Positions 9,655 to 20,032 of a stretch of DNA of 64,000 nucleotides are shown in pieces. The stretch comes from Rhizobiaceae bacterium (GTDB lineage Bacteria; Pseudomonadota; Alphaproteobacteria; Rhizobiales; Rhizobiaceae). The first letter of the stretch is position 1, and each line of letters starts with the position of its first letter. The translations under genes and the position numbers were made by a program. The DNA is taken from positions 179,889-243,888 of the forward strand of contig JAHBYV010000003.1 in the NCBI GenBank assembly GCA_019635795.1, written 5' to 3'. The notes beneath the pieces were generated by a model. The model worked only from the letters and a program-made list of their open reading frames with translations. It had not been told where the DNA came from and searched no databases.

Positions 9655-9679
9655 AGCCAGCCCGGAGGCTGGCTTTTTG
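9655..9679. terminator. Bidirectional terminator between the EamA gene and fba
   Basis: An eight-base perfect stem (9655-9662 with 9667-9674) with a CGGA loop, A-run before and T-run after. It sits between convergent genes and can serve both. Confidence 0.8.
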
Positions 9680-9683
9680 TTGA

Positions 9684-10748
9684 TCAGCCGATCTTGGGAT
9701 CAAGGCTGCCGTTCTTGTAGCGCTTCGCCATCTCATGAAGCGGAAGCGGCTTGATCTTGCTGGCTTGGCCCGCAGTTCCAAACTCTTCAAGGCGCTGCTT
9801 GCAAAGCTTGGTCATGGCTTCCATTGCCGGCTTGAGATATTTGCGCGGGTCGAATTCGCTTGGCTCCTCGGCCATGACTTTCCGGATTGCGCCAGTCAGC
9901 GCCATACGGTTGTCGGTGTCGATATTGATTTTGCGAACGCCGTTCTTGATACCGCGCTGAATCTCTTCGACCGGAACGCCCCATGTAGGCTTCATCTTGC
10001 CGCCGTACTTGTTGATGATCTCCTGCAACTCCTCCGGCACAGAAGACGAGCCATGCATCACAAGGTGCGTGTTCGGAAGCTTGCGGTGAATTTCTTCGAT
10101 AACGTTCATCGCCAGAACAGACCCGTCCGGCTTGCGGCTGAACTTGTATGCGCCGTGCGAGGTGCCCATGGCAATCGCGAGCGCGTCCACTTTCGTTTCC
10201 TTGACGAATTTGACCGCCTCATCAGGGTTGGTGAGAAGCTGGTCGTGGCTGAGTTTGCCCTCGGCACCGTGACCATCTTCCTTGTCGCCCATACCGGTCT
10301 CAAGGCTTCCAAGAACGCCGAGCTCACCTTCAACGGAAATGCCGCCGAGATGGGCCATTTCACTGACCTTCTTCGTCACGCCAACGTTGTAATCCCAATC
10401 GCCGGGGGTCTTGCCATCTTCCTTCAGGGAGCCGTCCATCATGACCGACGTGAAGCCAGCCTGAATCGCGGTCATGCAGGTGCCAGGCTCATTGCCGTGG
10501 TCGAGATGAACGCAAACCGGTATGTGTGGGTAGATTTCCGTTACAGCGTCCATCATGTGCTTGAGCATGATGTCGTTGGCATAGGCGCGCGCGCCGCGTG
10601 ACGCCTGAATGATGACCGGAGCCTCAACAGACGCGGCAGCTTCCATGATGGCTAGCGCCTGCTCCATATTGTTGATGTTGAAGGCTGGAACGCCATAGCC
10701 ATGCTCGGCGGCATGGTCGAGCAACTGCCTGAGGGTAATGCGGGCCAC
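9684..10748 (-). CDS. fba: Fructose-bisphosphate aldolase, class II
   Basis: A 354-residue class II (metal-dependent) aldolase that cleaves fructose 1,6-bisphosphate to glyceraldehyde 3-phosphate and dihydroxyacetone phosphate. The N terminus ([19 protein letters not shown]), the zinc-ligand block CVHLDHGNE and the late [11 protein letters not shown] phosphate site fit the long CbbA-type subgroup. A GTG at 10748 is chosen because GGAGG precedes it and homologues begin at this point. The EamA gene is convergent, and a LacI-type palindrome lies about 90 bases upstream. Confidence 0.95.
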   Translation of the reverse strand: MARITLRQLLDHAAEHGYGVPAFNINNMEQALAIMEAAASVEAPVIIQASRGARAYANDIMLKHMMDAVTEIYPHIPVCVHLDHGNEPGTCMTAIQAGFTSVMMDGSLKEDGKTPGDWDYNVGVTKKVSEMAHLGGISVEGELGVLGSLETGMGDKEDGHGAEGKLSHDQLLTNPDEAVKFVKETKVDALAIAMGTSHGAYKFSRKPDGSVLAMNVIEEIHRKLPNTHLVMHGSSSVPEELQEIINKYGGKMKPTWGVPVEEIQRGIKNGVRKINIDTDNRMALTGAIRKVMAEEPSEFDPRKYLKPAMEAMTKLCKQRLEEFGTAGQASKIKPLPLHEMAKRYKNGSLDPKIG

Positions 10749-10836
10749 TTCAAATCCTCCGGGAAAAAACAATTCTGAGAGGCGGCATAGGTAAAAAAAC
10801 CGCGTTCGGCAACCGGGATTCGAAATTGGTCAATTA

Positions 10837-10850
10837 CTAAAACGGTTTAG
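10837..10850. promoter_or_regulatory. LacI-type palindrome upstream of fba
   Basis: The 14-base near-palindrome CTAAAACGGTTTAG has the central CG and AAAC/GTTT arms typical of LacI-family operators. It lies in the 185-base gap between the divergently placed ends of fba and the ABC operon, about 90 bases from the fba start, where a promoter would be expected. No LacI regulator is in the window. Confidence 0.35.
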
Positions 10851-10933
10851 CTGACCTATTGAGGTGTGGTTCCTCATCGCTTCCACCTATTGGCGCACAA
10901 GACCTATACGAAAGACAAGTCGCGGTGCTCCCG

Positions 10934-11641
10934 CTAACTGACACCAACATATTTTTTGGCAAGCTCGGGATCGGCGCGAAGGGCCTCAACTGGTACCGTT
11001 TCAACATTGCGACCGTTCTCAATGAAGGTCACGCGATTGGCGACGGGCAGAACCGCATCCACACGCTGTTCGACGAGCAATGTCGAGACGCCTCTTTCTC
11101 CCAAGGATGATACGGTTTCCCTGATCCGGGCGATCATGGAAGGCATCAGGCCTTCGGTCGGTTCGTCCAGCAAGAGGACTTTGGGTTCAAGGCAAAGTGC
11201 ACGGGCCATAGCGAGCATCTGTTGCTCACCGCCCGACAGGGTGGATGAGCGTTGCTTCAGCCTTTCACGCAGCAATGGAAAAAGATCGAGCACCGCTTCG
11301 CGGGTCTCTTTTCCCTTACCGCGCGCCATAAGCCCGATCTCGATATTCTCGGCAACGGTCAGTTCGCCAAACAGACGGCGCCCTTGCGGCACATACGCCA
11401 CGCCGGACCGGGCAATCTCCTCCGCGGACAGCTTTGTGAGGTCCAGTTCGCCAAGCCGGATCGATCCGACGCGAGCAGGCAGCAATCCCATTATCGCCTT
11501 GAGCGCGGTCGTCTTGCCTGCGCCATTGCGGCCAAACAGGCAATGCACCTCGCCCTTTTCAAGTTGAATCTCGAACCCGAACAGAACTTGCGTTTCGTCG
11601 TAGAAACAATCCAGTCCGGAAATGGCGAGCGCCTCAGGCAT
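10934..11641 (-). CDS. Branched-chain-type ABC transporter ATPase (LivF-like)
   Basis: A 235-residue ABC ATPase with Walker A GRNGAGKTT, signature LSGGEQQ and Walker B VLLLDEP followed by TEGLMP, the LivF subgroup pattern. It energises uptake together with the LivG-like protein, whose gene overlaps it by eight bases. The last gene of the leftward importer operon. The substrate of the system is not known; this family carries branched-chain amino acids, amides, urea and aromatic acids. Confidence 0.9.
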   Translation of the reverse strand: MPEALAISGLDCFYDETQVLFGFEIQLEKGEVHCLFGRNGAGKTTALKAIMGLLPARVGSIRLGELDLTKLSAEEIARSGVAYVPQGRRLFGELTVAENIEIGLMARGKGKETREAVLDLFPLLRERLKQRSSTLSGGEQQMLAMARALCLEPKVLLLDEPTEGLMPSMIARIRETVSSLGERGVSTLLVEQRVDAVLPVANRVTFIENGRNVETVPVEALRADPELAKKYVGVS

Positions 11642-12362
11642 CGGCGGTCCCCAGATAGGCTTGCTGTACCTTCGCATTGGCGCGAATGGACCGGGGTGAG
11701 CCTTCGGCCAGAATGCGCCCGCTGTCCATGACGGTAATGCGGTCTGCCAGCTTCATCACCACGTCCATATTGTGTTCGATCAACAGGATCGTCGCTTCCT
11801 TGCGGATGGTGCGCACAAGCTTGATGAAGTCCTTGACCTCTCCGTCGGACAGGCCCTGCGTCGGCTCGTCAAGTATAAGCAGGCGCGGATGGAGCGCCAA
11901 ACCCATGGCAATTTCGAGAAGGCGCTGGTGGCCATATGAAAGCGCGGCTGCGGGCGTTGATGCGCGTTCCGTTAACCCGACATGGAGCATTGCATCACGA
12001 ACGCTGGCGTCCAGCGCTTTTCGCGAGCGGCCATCAGCAAGCGTGCGCTGCACCGCGAGTGCAATATTGTCGTATACGGGCAAATTCGGGAAAATGCTCG
12101 TGATCTGAAACGTATAGGCTATGCCCGCGCGAACGCGTAAATGCGCCGGCATTCGCGTTATATCCTGGCCGTTGAACCCTATCACGCCGGAGGAAGGCTG
12201 AATTCTTCCGCACAACAGGCTTACCAGCGTCGTTTTGCCAGCACCATTGGGACCAATGACCGCTCGAACTTCTCCGGCGTCTACGGAAAAATCTACCATA
12301 TCCACGGCTTTCAGCCCGCCGAAATGGCGCGAAAGATTGCGCGCGATCAATAGTGGCTTCAT
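11634..12362 (-). CDS. Branched-chain-type ABC transporter ATPase (LivG-like)
   Basis: A 242-residue ABC ATPase with Walker A GPNGAGKTT, a LivG-type LSYGHQR signature instead of LSGGQ, and Walker B LLILDEPTQGLS. The ATG at 12362 overlaps the TGA of the LivM-like gene (ATGA), which implies translational coupling; a GTG three codons upstream is the alternative. It pairs with the LivF-like ATPase as the motor of the importer. Confidence 0.9.
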   Translation of the reverse strand: MKPLLIARNLSRHFGGLKAVDMVDFSVDAGEVRAVIGPNGAGKTTLVSLLCGRIQPSSGVIGFNGQDITRMPAHLRVRAGIAYTFQITSIFPNLPVYDNIALAVQRTLADGRSRKALDASVRDAMLHVGLTERASTPAAALSYGHQRLLEIAMGLALHPRLLILDEPTQGLSDGEVKDFIKLVRTIRKEATILLIEHNMDVVMKLADRITVMDSGRILAEGSPRSIRANAKVQQAYLGTADA

Positions 12363-13336
12363 GGCAGCCACCTCGCCCAGCGAGCGCGTATTGTGCCCAG
12401 AATACCTTTCGGAAAGAAAAGCACGAGGAGGATGAGGGCGACGCCCACAACGCCGAGATAGGAGAAATTCCAGTCAGGCACGGCACGGGCAAGCACGTCG
12501 CTCGAAAAATCAACGAGATAGTACATCAGCACGGTGCCGATCAGCGGCCCGAGCGTTGTGGAGGCGCCGCCCAGCAACACCCATAGTAATGGCAGTATGG
12601 AATATTGCACCGAAGCAAATGTTGAGCCCACATAGCCGAACAGGAGAGCATATGCGGCACCGGCGGCACCCGATATCCCAGCCGAGATTACCAGCGCCCA
12701 CAATTTGTTGGCAAACACGTTGTAGCCGAGCATTCGCGTACGTTCCTCATTCTCGCGAATGGCAACCAGAACGCGCCCGAAACGCGATCTTACAATGCCC
12801 AGCGTGATGAAAAGCACGACGGCAAACAGTACCAGCGCCGCGTAATAGCGTGTGACGGGGTTTGAAAAATCGAAGTGCAACCCTGAAAACTCGATCAATC
12901 TAGTCGCCTGAGGCAGCACGATACCTTCGTCGCCCCGCGTCCATTCTCCGAAATAGAGCGTGGCAAGAAAGAAGACTTGCGCAAACATCATGGTTACGAT
13001 CATGAAGGCCACGCCGGTCGTGCGCAGAGCCAACAGGCCAATCAAAAGCGAAAGCGCGGCGGCGCAAAAGATCCCCGTCAGAAACGCCAGCGGCAGTCCC
13101 CAATCGAGGTGGTAAACGGTCATTCCCGCGCCATAGAGGCCAGCGGAGAAAAACATTGCATGGCCGAGGCTGAGCAAGCCTGTGTATCCAAACAGGATAT
13201 TGTAACCCATAGCGAATACAGCCAGCACCATAACGCGCGCGAAAACGCCCTGATGGTAGACGGGCAACAAATATTCGAGGCCGGCCAAGAGCGCGATCAC
13301 AAGAAGATGCAGGAAGATTTGCTTGCCCAGATTCAT
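12359..13336 (-). CDS. Branched-chain-type ABC transporter permease (LivM-like)
   Basis: A 325-residue inner-membrane permease with about nine hydrophobic segments and the LivM hallmark block YNILFGYTGLLSLGHAMFF. The conserved cytoplasmic loop AIRENEERTRMLGY that contacts the ATPases is present. It overlaps the LivH-like gene by four bases and the LivG-like gene by four bases. Confidence 0.9.
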   Translation of the reverse strand: MNLGKQIFLHLLVIALLAGLEYLLPVYHQGVFARVMVLAVFAMGYNILFGYTGLLSLGHAMFFSAGLYGAGMTVYHLDWGLPLAFLTGIFCAAALSLLIGLLALRTTGVAFMIVTMMFAQVFFLATLYFGEWTRGDEGIVLPQATRLIEFSGLHFDFSNPVTRYYAALVLFAVVLFITLGIVRSRFGRVLVAIRENEERTRMLGYNVFANKLWALVISAGISGAAGAAYALLFGYVGSTFASVQYSILPLLWVLLGGASTTLGPLIGTVLMYYLVDFSSDVLARAVPDWNFSYLGVVGVALILLVLFFPKGILGTIRARWARWLP

Positions 13337-14214
13337 CTTGTCGCTGTTCCGAACAATCCCTGTGGGCGGAACACCAGCACCAGAGCGACGGCGGCGGTGG
13401 CGATCATCTTGGCCAGCGTTGGGGAGAAGAACATGGCAATTATGCCGTCCGAAACCCCGATAATGAGCGCGGCCACCAATGTTCCTCGCAGCGAACCAAG
13501 GCCGCCAATAATGACGACGATGAAAGAAAGCAGGAGTGGATCGAGGCCCATCAGATAGTGGGCTTGCTGTATCGGGACGATCAACACTGCGGCGATGGCG
13601 GCCAGCATAGCTCCCAACGCGAAAACGCCCGCATAAACACGATCAACCGGAATGGCGAACGCACGGGCCATTTCCCTGTCGATTTGCGTGGCGCGCATGA
13701 CAAGGCCGATGCGTGTTCGGGTGAGAATAAGCCAGACCAACAGCAATAGTACAATCGCTGCAGCGATGACGAAAAGCTTGTAGCCGGAATAACCGAACCA
13801 CGGCAGTTGAATGCGCAGGTTAAAAGGCGCTTCCACGGGACGCGCTTCAGGCCCGTAAAAAGTCAGCGCTGCTTGCTGGAGGATATAAAGCAACCCGATT
13901 GTAGCAACGATGGTTGCTTCAGGATTGTATTCGACGCGCCGCAGAACAAGCCTTTCAGAGATGAATGCAACTGCCCCGACAACTAGAGGGCTGATGATCA
14001 GCGCTGCCACAAAGCCGAGCGCTGCGTTGCCGGTAAACAATGATGCAGCACCCCAGGCAATCACCGCGCCAAGCATGAAGAACTCGCCATGCGCAACGTT
14101 TACGACGCGCATGACACCAAAGACCAAGGAAAGGCCCAGCGCTGTAAGAGACAGAACGGCAGCCGTTACCAGACCTTCAAGAGTTGCCAGCAGCAGGTGC
14201 GGACCAAACGCCAT
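13333..14214 (-). CDS. Branched-chain-type ABC transporter permease (LivH-like)
   Basis: A 293-residue permease with about eight hydrophobic segments. The N-terminal block LGLSLVFGVMRVVNVAHGEFFMLG and the later IGGLGSLRGTLVAALIIG are LivH signatures. It forms the membrane channel with the LivM-like subunit. It starts 87 bases after the binding-protein gene, the usual spacing in such operons. Confidence 0.9.
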   Translation of the reverse strand: MAFGPHLLLATLEGLVTAAVLSLTALGLSLVFGVMRVVNVAHGEFFMLGAVIAWGAASLFTGNAALGFVAALIISPLVVGAVAFISERLVLRRVEYNPEATIVATIGLLYILQQAALTFYGPEARPVEAPFNLRIQLPWFGYSGYKLFVIAAAIVLLLLVWLILTRTRIGLVMRATQIDREMARAFAIPVDRVYAGVFALGAMLAAIAAVLIVPIQQAHYLMGLDPLLLSFIVVIIGGLGSLRGTLVAALIIGVSDGIIAMFFSPTLAKMIATAAVALVLVFRPQGLFGTATR

Positions 14215-14301
14215 GCGATCAACAACCCGCGAGATGCGTTTTGAAGCCTGTGTTTATTGCGGATGCCGAGTCGAGGCTAATATCCGGCAGACCAATCACC
14301 G

Positions 14302-15603
14302 TTACAGAGCCTGCTGGGTATAATCGCCTTCGGCTTCGTACATGCCATCCTTTATCTCGGTACGGTGCACGACATTCAGCTTGCCGCCCTCGAGCTTGGA
14401 AATGTTCTGATGGCCATAAACCTGATGCAGCTTGCCATCGAAAACCTTGTCACCTTGTGGGTGCTCTGGCCCTTCGTCAAAACCCTGAATGGCCTCGGTG
14501 GCTTCTACAAGCTTTGCGCGATCCGCAGGACCCTGATAACCCGCAGCTTCCATTGCCTGCTTGATGACGTAAAGAGTTTCCCAGCAGCCGAACATGTGGG
14601 CGGCGGTGGAAACATCCTTTGGATCGCCATCGGCTGCGCCATTCTCGTCAATGCCGACTGCAGCGCGATACGCCTTCATGGCCTCGCTATCGTTCGCCTG
14701 AGCATAGCGCGGGCTTCCCTCCCAGAAATGGGAACCATCAAGGAATTCGAGACCCGGACTGTTGATGTCCACCGCTTCCAGCGAATCGATGAAGCCGAAT
14801 AGCTGGGGTTTGTTCGATCCGTAGAATTCTCCCAGTTCCTTGACGAAGGTCAGAACGGCGGGGCCGACCATGACGTGATAAAGCACTTCGGTTTCTGCCG
14901 GTATTTGCGGGAAATATTTGGTGAAGCTGCTTTCGGTTGGGGGAATCGGAATCTGGGCGATTACCTCGCCGCCAGCCGCCTTGATGGCTGGAGCGAAATA
15001 ATCACGATGGTCGTGACCGAATGCATAATCCGGATAGATCATGGTGACTTTTTTGCCGAGGTTTCCTGAAACCCATGGGGCCATCGCGGTAACTTGCGAG
15101 CGCACATCGGTAATGCCCGGCTGGAAGCAGTAGCGGTTCATCTTGCCGGATGCGACGTGATAGCCTTCTGAAACGACGAAATACGGGACTTTTAGCTCAC
15201 CGGCTACGGGAGCGGAAGCGACAACCACGTGGCTGAACAGCGTCCCATACACGATATCGCACTGATGCTGGTTGGTAAGTTTTGCCACCACTTCCGCGCC
15301 ACGCTTCGGGTCTGTGCCATCATCTTCGGTGATAATCTCAACCGGACGGCCATTGATGCCACCAGCGGCGTTGATAGCCTTAACAGCAGCAGCGGTTGTA
15401 CGCTCATACCAGCGTCCGTAAGCTGCGCCGATCCCGGTCTTATGCGCCTGGAAACCGATCTTGATAGGGGCTGAGCTTTGCGCTTGTGCATAACGCACAA
15501 ATCCCGGCGCAACAGACAATGCACCAGCAGCAGCGATTCCCTTCAGTGCATCGCGACGAGAAATCGACCTGGATGGCAAAATCAGAGCAGACTTCTTGGT
15601 CAT
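14302..15603 (-). CDS. ABC transporter substrate-binding protein, LIV family, Tat-type signal
   Basis: A 433-residue type I periplasmic binding protein of the branched-chain amino acid group. The N terminus has a twin-arginine motif SRRDALKG, a hydrophobic stretch and likely cleavage near AQA, so export folded through Tat is probable. The mature domain begins with PIKIGFQAHKTG and contains the FGHDHRDYF-type ligand loop. Substrate unknown. It is the first gene of the importer set; the 12-TM protein gene and pncB lie just upstream on the same strand. Confidence 0.88.
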   Translation of the reverse strand: MTKKSALILPSRSISRRDALKGIAAAGALSVAPGFVRYAQAQSSAPIKIGFQAHKTGIGAAYGRWYERTTAAAVKAINAAGGINGRPVEIITEDDGTDPKRGAEVVAKLTNQHQCDIVYGTLFSHVVVASAPVAGELKVPYFVVSEGYHVASGKMNRYCFQPGITDVRSQVTAMAPWVSGNLGKKVTMIYPDYAFGHDHRDYFAPAIKAAGGEVIAQIPIPPTESSFTKYFPQIPAETEVLYHVMVGPAVLTFVKELGEFYGSNKPQLFGFIDSLEAVDINSPGLEFLDGSHFWEGSPRYAQANDSEAMKAYRAAVGIDENGAADGDPKDVSTAAHMFGCWETLYVIKQAMEAAGYQGPADRAKLVEATEAIQGFDEGPEHPQGDKVFDGKLHQVYGHQNISKLEGGKLNVVHRTEIKDGMYEAEGDYTQQAL

Positions 15604-15685
15604 GCCGTTCCCCCTCTTATCTTCGCTGGTAAAGCATCAGTTTGGCTGCGAAATAGATCATCATTGCGAGAGTATCGCAAGCCAT

Positions 15686-17104
15686 TCAGCCCGCAGAAGG
15701 CGTTGAAAGAAGCCAAAGTCCAAGCAGTGTATAGCCGACCATAAGCATGGCGAGAGGAAGTTGGCTGATCGTGGCGGTTCGAGCATCGCCATATAGACGC
15801 AGCGCGAGCATATGGGCAATCAGAACGGCAAGCACATGTCCTGCAATAATAGCGGCAGCTATCGTGTTCCAAAGCACCCACGCCGCTTCATGCCCCATGA
15901 CAATACCGGCTTCAAGCGGGCGGTGGCTCAGGCCAATCAGATCCCAGCCACGCGCAAACGGGTCCGACAGGGCGATCAGGGCCGCCTGTGCGTCGACAAG
16001 AAAAGCAGTGAGATAATGTGCGAAGTGGTATGCCAGTGCGATAGGCACCACCGACCATGCCAGCAACCCGACCGAGCGAGGAGCGCTCGTTCGCGCAAAT
16101 GATTCACCGAGACGCACGAGTATGGCAAAAACAATCGGAAACGCGATCATTGCGCCGCCCAGCCCAATTGTGTTGGGAACTATGACAACTGAGCGCCCTG
16201 GAAACTCCAACGGGTTGATCCCTATGCTGCCCAGCCAGACAAAGGTCCTGGAAAATCCGTCGAAAGAAACAGCAGCAAGGTTGGCCAGCAGGAATGCAAT
16301 GCCACTGGCTGGCAATGGTTCAGCATCTGCGACCGCCGCTCCCGGCAAGCGAAGCTCTATCGTTCCTGATCCGTCGGTCGATGGTTGCAGAACGCCAAAG
16401 CGGCCAATCATGGTGAAGAAAACAGTGAGGAACTCACCTTGGCGGGTCCAGCGCTCGTGGCCGAATATCAGCGCAAGCACGAAAGTAATCAGCCAGTAAG
16501 CAAGCACGACGAATGCGAGCCGCGGTGGGTCCTCGGGTGCGATATAAATCAGCTCGAACCAGACGAAGCCAGCAAACAGAATGAGCGCTGGCAGATAGCT
16601 GGCCGCTTCCTTGTTGAATTTGGGTTCTGAACGCGAGAAAAGCGCGTTTACGGTGGTGCAAGGCGCATACCAGGGGTCGATCCAGTGCCAGATGTTTCCA
16701 ATTAAACCTTGAGCCAACAGTAGCCCGACCCACAAAAGCGTCCAGATCGTCAGCGGCAGAGGGTTGTGTGTGGGATCGGGGCTGCCGAAAAATCCCGCGC
16801 AAACAAGCAACACAAAAAAACAAAACGACAGGGCGCTCGTCGCAAATCTGAGCCTCTCCGGCGAACGGGCAATGGGGACCCGGAATGCGCGATAAGCTTC
16901 CAGTGCGGCGGGGCGTATGAAGAAAAGTATGGCGAAACTCGCAATGACCGCACATGCCCCGCCCAACAGGTAATATCCTGTAGGCAAAAGCAGAACGTGA
17001 CCGCGCTCCGAGGCGTGGGCGAAGGCGTCGCGCGGGATGATGGTTGCACCGGCAGCAATCGATGCGAGGAAAAAACTGCGACCCGAGAATGTAGTTGCCG
17101 TCAC
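15686..17104 (-). CDS. Unrecognised multi-pass membrane protein (about 12 segments)
   Basis: A 472-residue protein with a signal-peptide-like N terminus (likely cut near AFA before HASERGH) and roughly eleven or twelve hydrophobic helices. Conserved-looking polar features are [17 protein letters not shown] near the start, [13 protein letters not shown], and a late [16 protein letters not shown] helix with His and Asp inside the membrane. I recall similar proteins in other Hyphomicrobiales labelled fenitrothion hydrolase or hypothetical; that label is from memory and does not prove activity. The GTG start overlaps the pncB stop by four bases (GTGA), so translation is coupled to nicotinate salvage. 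Confidence 0.6.
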   Translation of the reverse strand: MTATTFSGRSFFLASIAAGATIIPRDAFAHASERGHVLLLPTGYYLLGGACAVIASFAILFFIRPAALEAYRAFRVPIARSPERLRFATSALSFCFFVLLVCAGFFGSPDPTHNPLPLTIWTLLWVGLLLAQGLIGNIWHWIDPWYAPCTTVNALFSRSEPKFNKEAASYLPALILFAGFVWFELIYIAPEDPPRLAFVVLAYWLITFVLALIFGHERWTRQGEFLTVFFTMIGRFGVLQPSTDGSGTIELRLPGAAVADAEPLPASGIAFLLANLAAVSFDGFSRTFVWLGSIGINPLEFPGRSVVIVPNTIGLGGAMIAFPIVFAILVRLGESFARTSAPRSVGLLAWSVVPIALAYHFAHYLTAFLVDAQAALIALSDPFARGWDLIGLSHRPLEAGIVMGHEAAWVLWNTIAAAIIAGHVLAVLIAHMLALRLYGDARTATISQLPLAMLMVGYTLLGLWLLSTPSAG

Positions 17105-18405
17105 ACCCAGACCTTCTGCCGAACCCGTCCGCTTTCGCCGAAAAGTTTAATATAGCGTTTGATTTCCGTGGGGTCGCCCGTGGCTTTTTCAGGATTATCT
17201 GACAACTTCACAACTGGCTTGCCGTTGGCCTCGGTCACTTTGCAAACCAGAGAAATTGGATCCAGCCGTGTGGTCGGACGGGGCGCACATCCCTCGAAAT
17301 CATTGGTGAGATTGGTCCCCCAGCCGAAGCTCATACGGACCTTCCCGTCGAAATGCTTGTAAGTTTTTACGATGGTATCGACGTCAAGCCCATCGGAGAA
17401 AATGAGCAGCTTCTTTTTGGGGTCAACGCCTTTTTCCTGCCACCAGCGAATGATGCGCTCACCACCCTCGATAGGCGGTGCGCTATCGGGGCGGAAGCCG
17501 GTCCAGTCAGCTACCCAGTCGGGCGCGTCCCTGAGAAATGCGTCTGTTCCAAATGCGTCGGGCAGGACGATCAGCAGATTGCCGCCATAGTAGCGCTGCC
17601 AGTCCTGCAGGACGCGATATGGCGACTTTTTCAGTTCTTCGTCGCTGTTCGTAAGGGCCGCGAAAACCATTGGCAGCTCGTGCGCATTCGTACCGAGTGC
17701 TTCAAGGTCATTGTCCATCGCCAGCAGAACGTTGCTCGTGCCCGTGAACGCATCGCCAATGCCTTCTTTCAGCGCCTCAACGCACCACCTTTGCCAGAGG
17801 AAGCTGTGTCGGCGGCGGGTTCCGAAATCCGAAATCCTTATACCGGAAAGCTTCTTGAGCCTCTCGGTTTTCCCCCACATCTTCGCCTTGGCGCGTGCAT
17901 AAAGGACATCCAGCTCGAATGGGCCGAATTTCTTCATTGCGGCGCGTGAACGCAACTCATTGATGATTGCCAGTGCCGGAATTTCCCACATGGACGTGTA
18001 CATCCATGGACCGGGGAATTCGAGCTCGAACTGATCCCCAACACGCTCCAGCCTGTACTCGGGGAGCCGGAACTCCTCCAGCCATGCAAGGAACTCTGGT
18101 TCAAATATCTGTTTGCGACCGTAAAATGTATTACCGGCGAGCCAGATCATTTCCTTTTTGCTGATGCGCACGGTACGTGCGTGATCAAGCTGGTCTCGCA
18201 GCTCCTGCTCGTCAATCTCTTGCGCAAGCTTCACCTTGGTGGTGCGGTTGATGAGAGAGAAAGTCGCGTCGACCTTGGGATACATGCCCCAGATCATTTG
18301 CAGCATCAGCAGCTTGTAGAAATCCGTATCGAGCAGGCTGCGTATGATAGGGTCAAGCTTCCAGGTGTGATCGTAGACCCTGCGGGCTATATCGGTTGTG
18401 GCCAT
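17101..18405 (-). CDS. pncB: Nicotinate phosphoribosyltransferase
   Basis: A 434-residue enzyme that joins nicotinate to phosphoribosyl pyrophosphate to give nicotinate mononucleotide in NAD salvage (Preiss-Handler pathway). The N-terminal [13 protein letters not shown] block is the family hallmark; FGTRRRHSF contains the regulatory/catalytic His region and [11 protein letters not shown] the phosphate site. Length fits PncB of the proteobacterial type. It overlaps the membrane-protein gene downstream and lies 57 bases after the MATE gene on the same strand. Confidence 0.95.
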   Translation of the reverse strand: MATTDIARRVYDHTWKLDPIIRSLLDTDFYKLLMLQMIWGMYPKVDATFSLINRTTKVKLAQEIDEQELRDQLDHARTVRISKKEMIWLAGNTFYGRKQIFEPEFLAWLEEFRLPEYRLERVGDQFELEFPGPWMYTSMWEIPALAIINELRSRAAMKKFGPFELDVLYARAKAKMWGKTERLKKLSGIRISDFGTRRRHSFLWQRWCVEALKEGIGDAFTGTSNVLLAMDNDLEALGTNAHELPMVFAALTNSDEELKKSPYRVLQDWQRYYGGNLLIVLPDAFGTDAFLRDAPDWVADWTGFRPDSAPPIEGGERIIRWWQEKGVDPKKKLLIFSDGLDVDTIVKTYKHFDGKVRMSFGWGTNLTNDFEGCAPRPTTRLDPISLVCKVTEANGKPVVKLSDNPEKATGDPTEIKRYIKLFGESGRVRQKVWV

Positions 18406-18462
18406 CTTTCGTCCCCCGCGATCACGCTCGACACATTAAGCAGCATTGAAAAATTTTGCATC

Positions 18463-19857
18463 TCACACAATGGGTTTTTGCATGAGCTGCAATGCGTCCC
18501 GGCGCAGCCAGCGATAAAGCAACAGCACTGCCACGACCGCAAGTCCGATGCACAGGCCGAGCCAGATTCCGACGCCGCCATAGTCGAAGTGGAATGCCAG
18601 AAGCACGCCGAGCGGCAGCCCAATTCCCCAATATCCGATTGCGGCATATAGCATCGGAACGTTTGTGTCTTGCAATCCGCGCAACATCCCCGCGCCGACC
18701 GCCTGCGCTCCGTCGGCAACCTGAAAGAGGGCGGCCATTGTCAGAAACGTAACGGCATAGGCGATGACGGCCGCATTTTTCGGATCAGAAAGGTCGATAA
18801 ATGCTGAGATCAGGAGTTCTGGCAGTGCGACCATTGCAAGGGCCATCAAGGCCATGAAGGAAACGCCGATCGTATACGCGGTCCAGCCAGAACGTCTGAC
18901 ACCTTCATGGTCGCCTGCACCAAAGGCGAGACCAACCCGCACAGTCACTGCCTGTCCAATGCCGAGGGGAACCATGAAAGTGACTGAAGCAATTTGCAAA
19001 GCAATAGCATGGGCCGCCAGCTGAACGGGGTCAATCAGACCCATCAGGAAGGCCGCTGCGTTAAAGATCGTTACCTCAAAAGCCAGAATGCCGGAGATGG
19101 GTGCGCCGAGTTTTAACAGGGCTATAAGGCGTGGCCAGTCCGCACGCCAGAATCTGCCGAATAGCCGGTACCGACGGAAGCGACGCTCATAAATCGTAAC
19201 CAGCGCAAGCCCGACAAACATGAACAGTGATGCGAAACTGGTAGCAATACCGGACCCTGCAATGCCCATTCTCGGAAAACCAAGATTTCCAAAAACCAGA
19301 AGCCAGTTTGCTACTGCATTTAGAACAACGGCAACGATCATGACGGCAAGCGCCCAGCCGGGGCGTTCGAGCGCCGATATGAAGGAACGTAGCACTATGT
19401 AGCCGTAGAATGGCAGGATCGCCCATTGCAGACAGCGGAGATAGATGCCTGCCTGTTCGGCCAGCTCCGGCTTTTGCCCCATTGCCAGCAGGATTGCTTC
19501 CCCGTTCCACAAAATAACCCATAGAGGAATGGACACCAGGACGGACAACCAAAGACCCTGACGAACCGTGCGCCTGACATCACGCACAGAATGCTTTTTG
19601 CGACCCAGTTCGGCAGCCATCATTGGCGAGGTTGCGTAGGCGAGTCCAAGACCAAAAATCAGCGCGGCGAAATAGAGGTTAGAGCCCAGCGCACCAGCCG
19701 CCAGCGGGCCAGGGCCGAGGCGTCCGATGATCGCAACGTCCGTGACCGTCATGGCCACTTGCGCGAGGTTTGTCAGGATCATTGGCCAGGCGAGCGCCAT
19801 CGTTGCGCGAATTTCTTCGCGCCAGGGACTGGCAAAAACCTGATTACCTGAACTCAT
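18463..19857 (-). CDS. MATE family multidrug/metabolite efflux transporter
   Basis: A 464-residue membrane protein with 12 predicted helices in two related halves, matching the NorM branch of MATE exporters (Na+ or H+ antiport). The N-terminal WPMILTNLAQVAMTVTDVAIIGRLG is the classic MATE helix 1 signature. Substrate unknown. It is divergent from the ferredoxin reductase gene and heads the leftward series MATE-pncB-membrane protein-ABC importer. Confidence 0.9.
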   Translation of the reverse strand: MSSGNQVFASPWREEIRATMALAWPMILTNLAQVAMTVTDVAIIGRLGPGPLAAGALGSNLYFAALIFGLGLAYATSPMMAAELGRKKHSVRDVRRTVRQGLWLSVLVSIPLWVILWNGEAILLAMGQKPELAEQAGIYLRCLQWAILPFYGYIVLRSFISALERPGWALAVMIVAVVLNAVANWLLVFGNLGFPRMGIAGSGIATSFASLFMFVGLALVTIYERRFRRYRLFGRFWRADWPRLIALLKLGAPISGILAFEVTIFNAAAFLMGLIDPVQLAAHAIALQIASVTFMVPLGIGQAVTVRVGLAFGAGDHEGVRRSGWTAYTIGVSFMALMALAMVALPELLISAFIDLSDPKNAAVIAYAVTFLTMAALFQVADGAQAVGAGMLRGLQDTNVPMLYAAIGYWGIGLPLGVLLAFHFDYGGVGIWLGLCIGLAVVAVLLLYRWLRRDALQLMQKPIV

Positions 19858-20032
19858 GGAAGTCCTGCTTCAATACTCCTTCGCCGGACTGCGAGCCGGG
19901 CGATGCTTCTGAACGAAGCGGGTGCTGTAAGCAAGGGGCTGAATCCTGCCATTGTTGAGCCAGTCGTGAAACGGGCACTTGACAGCGCGCTATCGCTGGT
20001 GCGACCCCCCTCCGCACAAAGGGGAGTGAGCG

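Noticed and set aside
9735-10601. Long open frame opposite fba
   Set aside because: Shadow of the aldolase gene; His/Arg-rich composition with no family match.
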